Part shown: positions 22,602-24,780 of the stretch, piece after piece
Numbering within the stretch: the first letter of the stretch is position 1
How the letters are laid out: the number at the start of each line of letters is the position of its first letter
From: JAICJR01 sp036555755
GTDB lineage: Bacteria > Actinomycetota > Thermoleophilia > Solirubrobacterales > Thermoleophilaceae
Assembly: GCA_036555755.1 (NCBI GenBank)
Contig: DATBKS010000162.1
Location: forward strand, 1-24,780
Direction: 5' to 3'
DNA length: 24,780 nucleotides
Program-made: the position numbers and the translations under genes
The notes under the pieces: generated by a model
What the model was told of the DNA's origin: nothing
Seen by the model: the letters and a program-made list of their open reading frames with translations, nothing else
The model's database searches: none

Positions 22602-23915
22602 ATGGGTTCGAGCTTGATCTCGGCGCTCCAGCGACCCTTCGAACGACTCTCGAAGAGCCGCCTCGCCGATGAGAGTGGCTGGCTGATCGTGGAGATCATG
22701 ATCGGCTCGGTCGTGCTCGTCCTCGGCGCGCTGGCGATCTACAACGGCCTCGACGGCGCATCCAAGACCTCGGGCAAGAACCGCAACCGCACCGAGGCCT
22801 CGATCCTCGCCCAGCAGGACCAGGAGCGCATGCGCACGATGGACGCCACCGCGCTCTCGAACTACAGCCGCGTGGCCACCGTGAAGGTGGGCAACCTGAG
22901 CTACGTCGTCACGTCCAAGGCCAGCTACGTGAGCGACACGTCCGGCGCGGTGAGCTGCACGAACAGCTCGACCACGGCGCAGTACCTGAAGATCAGCTCC
23001 TCGGTCGCGGACCCGACCAGTCAGAACCAGCCGGTGGTGGAGGACAGCCTCCTCTCGCCCAAGCCGGCCGACGGCGGCGCCGCGGTGCAGATCGTGGACC
23101 GCAACGGCGCCGGCGTCTCGAACCTCCCGGTGACCCTGGCGGAGCCGCCGTCGACCACGATCAACACGGACGCCCAGGGCTGCTCGCTGTTCGGCTTCCT
23201 CGACAGCAGCACCGACTACGGCGTGACGTTCTCGAAGACGGGCTACGTCGACCCGTCGGGCACGAACCAGTTCACGGACGCGCCGATCACGCAGGTGCCG
23301 GGCAGCACCACGCTCACGCAGTTCCAGTACGACCTCGCCGGGACGGTGACCGCCAACGTCGTCACGTCCCCCACGGGCAAGCCCGTCAACGGCACGAAGG
23401 TCAGCGCTTTCAACTCGCACATCCCCGGCGCCCAGTTCCGCACCTTCGATCTCACCAGCGGCTCGGCCACCGCAAACAACCTCTTCCCCTTCACGGACCC
23501 GTACACCTTCTACGCGGGTGCCTGCAGTGTTGACAAGCCGCCGGCCACCAGCACCAAGATTGCGACCGCGACCGTGGCGCCGGGCGGCTCGTCCACCGTG
23601 ACAGTGACCGAGCCAGTCGTGAGCCTCACGGTCAAGCGAAGCGGCTCGCCCGCGGCGGGCGCGAAGGTGTGGTTCACAAGCACCGACGACCCAAGCTGCG
23701 TCGAGACCTACGGCCCCTTCGTCACCTCCAGCACTACGCCCGTCAGCGGCGCGATCGCGCAGGGCCTGCCGTACGGCGACTACGCGGTCTGCGGCAGCAC
23801 CAGCGGCGGCGCCCACTGGGGCTCGGGCGATGTGGACAACACGGGCGACAGTGGCGTCAACTTCGGCACGCTGAACATCGACAACAGCAGCAAGGACACA
23901 ACGAGATGTCCATGA
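22602..23915 (+). CDS. Type IV pilin-like (minor pilin) protein with a large C-terminal domain
   Basis: A 437-residue prepilin-like protein. The basic leader ends at G26, then comes W27 with E31 at mature position +5 in G-WLIVEIMIGSVVLVLGALAIYNGL. That is the class III signal for a prepilin peptidase, though W replaces the usual F. The hydrophobic helix is about 27-48. The rest is unusually long for a minor pilin and is Thr/Ser/Asn-rich beta. It includes a carboxypeptidase-regulatory-like repeat region (AAVQIVDRNGAGVSNLPVTLAEPPSTTINTDAQGCSLFGFL, then a second similar strand set near VTANVVTSPTGKPVNGTKVSAF). Such domains are extracellular. The ATG at 22602 is preferred because the frame from 22521 is an extended leader with no prepilin features. 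It overlaps the next pilin gene. Confidence 0.85.
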   Translation: MGSSLISALQRPFERLSKSRLADESGWLIVEIMIGSVVLVLGALAIYNGLDGASKTSGKNRNRTEASILAQQDQERMRTMDATALSNYSRVATVKVGNLSYVVTSKASYVSDTSGAVSCTNSSTTAQYLKISSSVADPTSQNQPVVEDSLLSPKPADGGAAVQIVDRNGAGVSNLPVTLAEPPSTTINTDAQGCSLFGFLDSSTDYGVTFSKTGYVDPSGTNQFTDAPITQVPGSTTLTQFQYDLAGTVTANVVTSPTGKPVNGTKVSAFNSHIPGAQFRTFDLTSGSATANNLFPFTDPYTFYAGACSVDKPPATSTKIATATVAPGGSSTVTVTEPVVSLTVKRSGSPAAGAKVWFTSTDDPSCVETYGPFVTSSTTPVSGAIAQGLPYGDYAVCGSTSGGAHWGSGDVDNTGDSGVNFGTLNIDNSSKDTTRCP

Positions 23916-24628
23916 GCCGGCTCGCCCAACTCCGGAAGTCCGACGGCTTCACCCTGACCGAGCTCGTGATCGGCATGGCGCTCGGGATGATCGTCCTGCT
24001 CGCGGCCTTCACGGTGGTCGATCGCTCCTTCTTCAACAACAAAGCGATCGCCGACCGCCAGGACTCACTCCAGCGCGGCCGCAACATGCTCGAGCAGATG
24101 ACGCGGCAGCTGCGCTCGCTCGTGTGCGTGAACACCACCAACGCGGTCACGGCGGCGGACGACAACAGCATCTCCTTCTACACGTACATGGGCGACCCGA
24201 CCAACGCGTCTAACCAGCTCCCTGAGTGGCACTCGCTTGCGTTCTCTGGCTCGACGCTCACCGAGCAGGACTACAAGGTCACGGCCACCTCGCCGAGCAT
24301 CACCACCGCTTCGACTCCGTACCGGACGGTCAAGCTCACGAACGTCTTCCTTGCGACGGACCCGACCGACGGCAGCACGATCCCGTTCTTCCGCTACTAC
24401 AAGTACGACCCCGCCCAGAAGGGGACGGGCGCGATGATCAAGCTCACGACGCCCGTCGTGTCGGCCCAGGACCAGGGGCTCCTGGCCGACATCAAGATCT
24501 CTTTCGTCGTCCGGCCGACCGGCGTGAAGACCGCCACTCCGCAGGCGGTCACCTACGCCGACGACGTCCTCTGGCGTAGCCCCGATCCCGACAACCCGGC
24601 AACGGTTCCATGCGCTCCCAACTCCTAA
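23906..24628 (+). CDS. Type IV pilin-like minor pilin, PilW-like
   Basis: A 240-residue prepilin-like protein. A short basic leader ends at G14, then F15 and E19 (+5) in G-FTLTELVIGMALGMIVLLAAFTVVDRS, the canonical prepilin cleavage and assembly motif. The following helix (AIADRQDSLQRGRNMLEQMTRQLRSLVCV) resembles PilW/GspJ-type minor pilins. A globular beta domain with Cys follows (about 55-240). The start is either the ATG at 23906 (10-base overlap with the previous gene) or at 23912 (ATGA overlap). The last few codons overlap the next pilin gene. Minor pilins form the tip and start complex of type IV pili or type II secretion pseudopili. Confidence 0.85.
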   Translation: MSMSRLAQLRKSDGFTLTELVIGMALGMIVLLAAFTVVDRSFFNNKAIADRQDSLQRGRNMLEQMTRQLRSLVCVNTTNAVTAADDNSISFYTYMGDPTNASNQLPEWHSLAFSGSTLTEQDYKVTATSPSITTASTPYRTVKLTNVFLATDPTDGSTIPFFRYYKYDPAQKGTGAMIKLTTPVVSAQDQGLLADIKISFVVRPTGVKTATPQAVTYADDVLWRSPDPDNPATVPCAPNS

Positions 24629-24780
24629 AGCTGAAGCTGAAGGCCGAGCACGGCTTCACCACGGTCGTGGTGATGGGCATGCTGCTCATCGGCATGCTGC
24701 TCGTGGCGGCGGCGTTCGCGGCCACCGACAACGACACCCAGGTGGCGCGCCACGACCAGTACTACAAGGAGGCCTACAAC
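24610..24780 (+). CDS. Third pilin-like protein, PilX-like, 3' partial
   Basis: Only the first 57 residues lie in the window. The ATG at 24610 overlaps the end of the preceding pilin gene by 19 bases. A basic leader (MRSQLLKLKLKAEHG) ends at G15. The hydrophobic helix starts FTTVVVMGMLLIGMLLVAAAF, so mature position +5 is V rather than Glu. Loss of E5 is typical of PilX and GspK minor pilins, and the following DNDTQVARHDQYYKEAYN matches the helix start in that group. This places it as the third member of a PilV-PilW-PilX-like trio. It is too short to name with confidence. Confidence 0.7.
   Translation, partial: MRSQLLKLKLKAEHGFTTVVVMGMLLIGMLLVAAAFAATDNDTQVARHDQYYKEAYN

Noticed and set aside
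22566..23816. 416-codon minus-strand frame opposite the first pilin
   Set aside because: Composition is typical of an antisense shadow; the plus-strand frame has a prepilin signal.

Overview
The window is one very GC-rich stretch of bacterial chromosome. GTG starts are common, 'shadow' reading frames are long, and genes often overlap by 1-4 bases. Together with a SigB/SigF-type sigma factor, a PolX-PHP protein, CheB/CheR-PAS proteins and a cluster of type IV pilin-like genes, this suggests a high-GC actinobacterium, most likely Thermoleophilia/Solirubrobacterales-like. That placement is inference. I see no rRNA, tRNA, insertion sequence, CRISPR array or replication origin. No gene-free gap exceeds about 160 bases.

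Layout. (1) 1-2502: the end of an MFS-type transporter, an ankyrin-repeat protein, and three small co-directional proteins (ABM-like, unknown, cupin). (2) 2499-10061: an amine/polyamine island. A flavin amine oxidase (-) diverges from a TetR regulator (+), which is translationally coupled to a second flavin amine oxidase (+). That gene converges on a complete polyamine ABC importer, potD-potB-potC-potA (-). (3) 10156-11763: a PolX/PHP protein whose polymerase active site looks lost. (4) 11875-17450: a signalling block with a small zinc ribbon, a STAS antagonist, CheR-PAS, CheB, a ribbon-helix-helix protein coupled to a DUF2294 protein, and a SigB/SigF-type sigma factor. (5) 17590-19755: an AraC regulator with a VOC protein, divergent from an AAA-type ATPase. 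(6) 19828-24780: a very large PAS/coiled-coil/PAS protein, then three overlapping pilin-like genes, the last cut by the window edge.

How the parts may work together. The strongest new signal is a shared 18-base element, GTACnnCnGTACTAnACG, with a GTACR-N2-YGTAC dyad. It lies over the probable -10 region of both the first amine oxidase (3800-3817) and the pot operon (10103-10120), with 14 of 18 positions identical. This predicts that the TetR protein encoded between them controls polyamine uptake and oxidation as one regulon. The signalling block resembles a stress/partner-switching module fed by CheB/CheR-PAS proteins, but no chemoreceptor and no anti-sigma kinase lies in the window. The three pilin-like genes look like a PilV/PilW/PilX-type minor pilin set.
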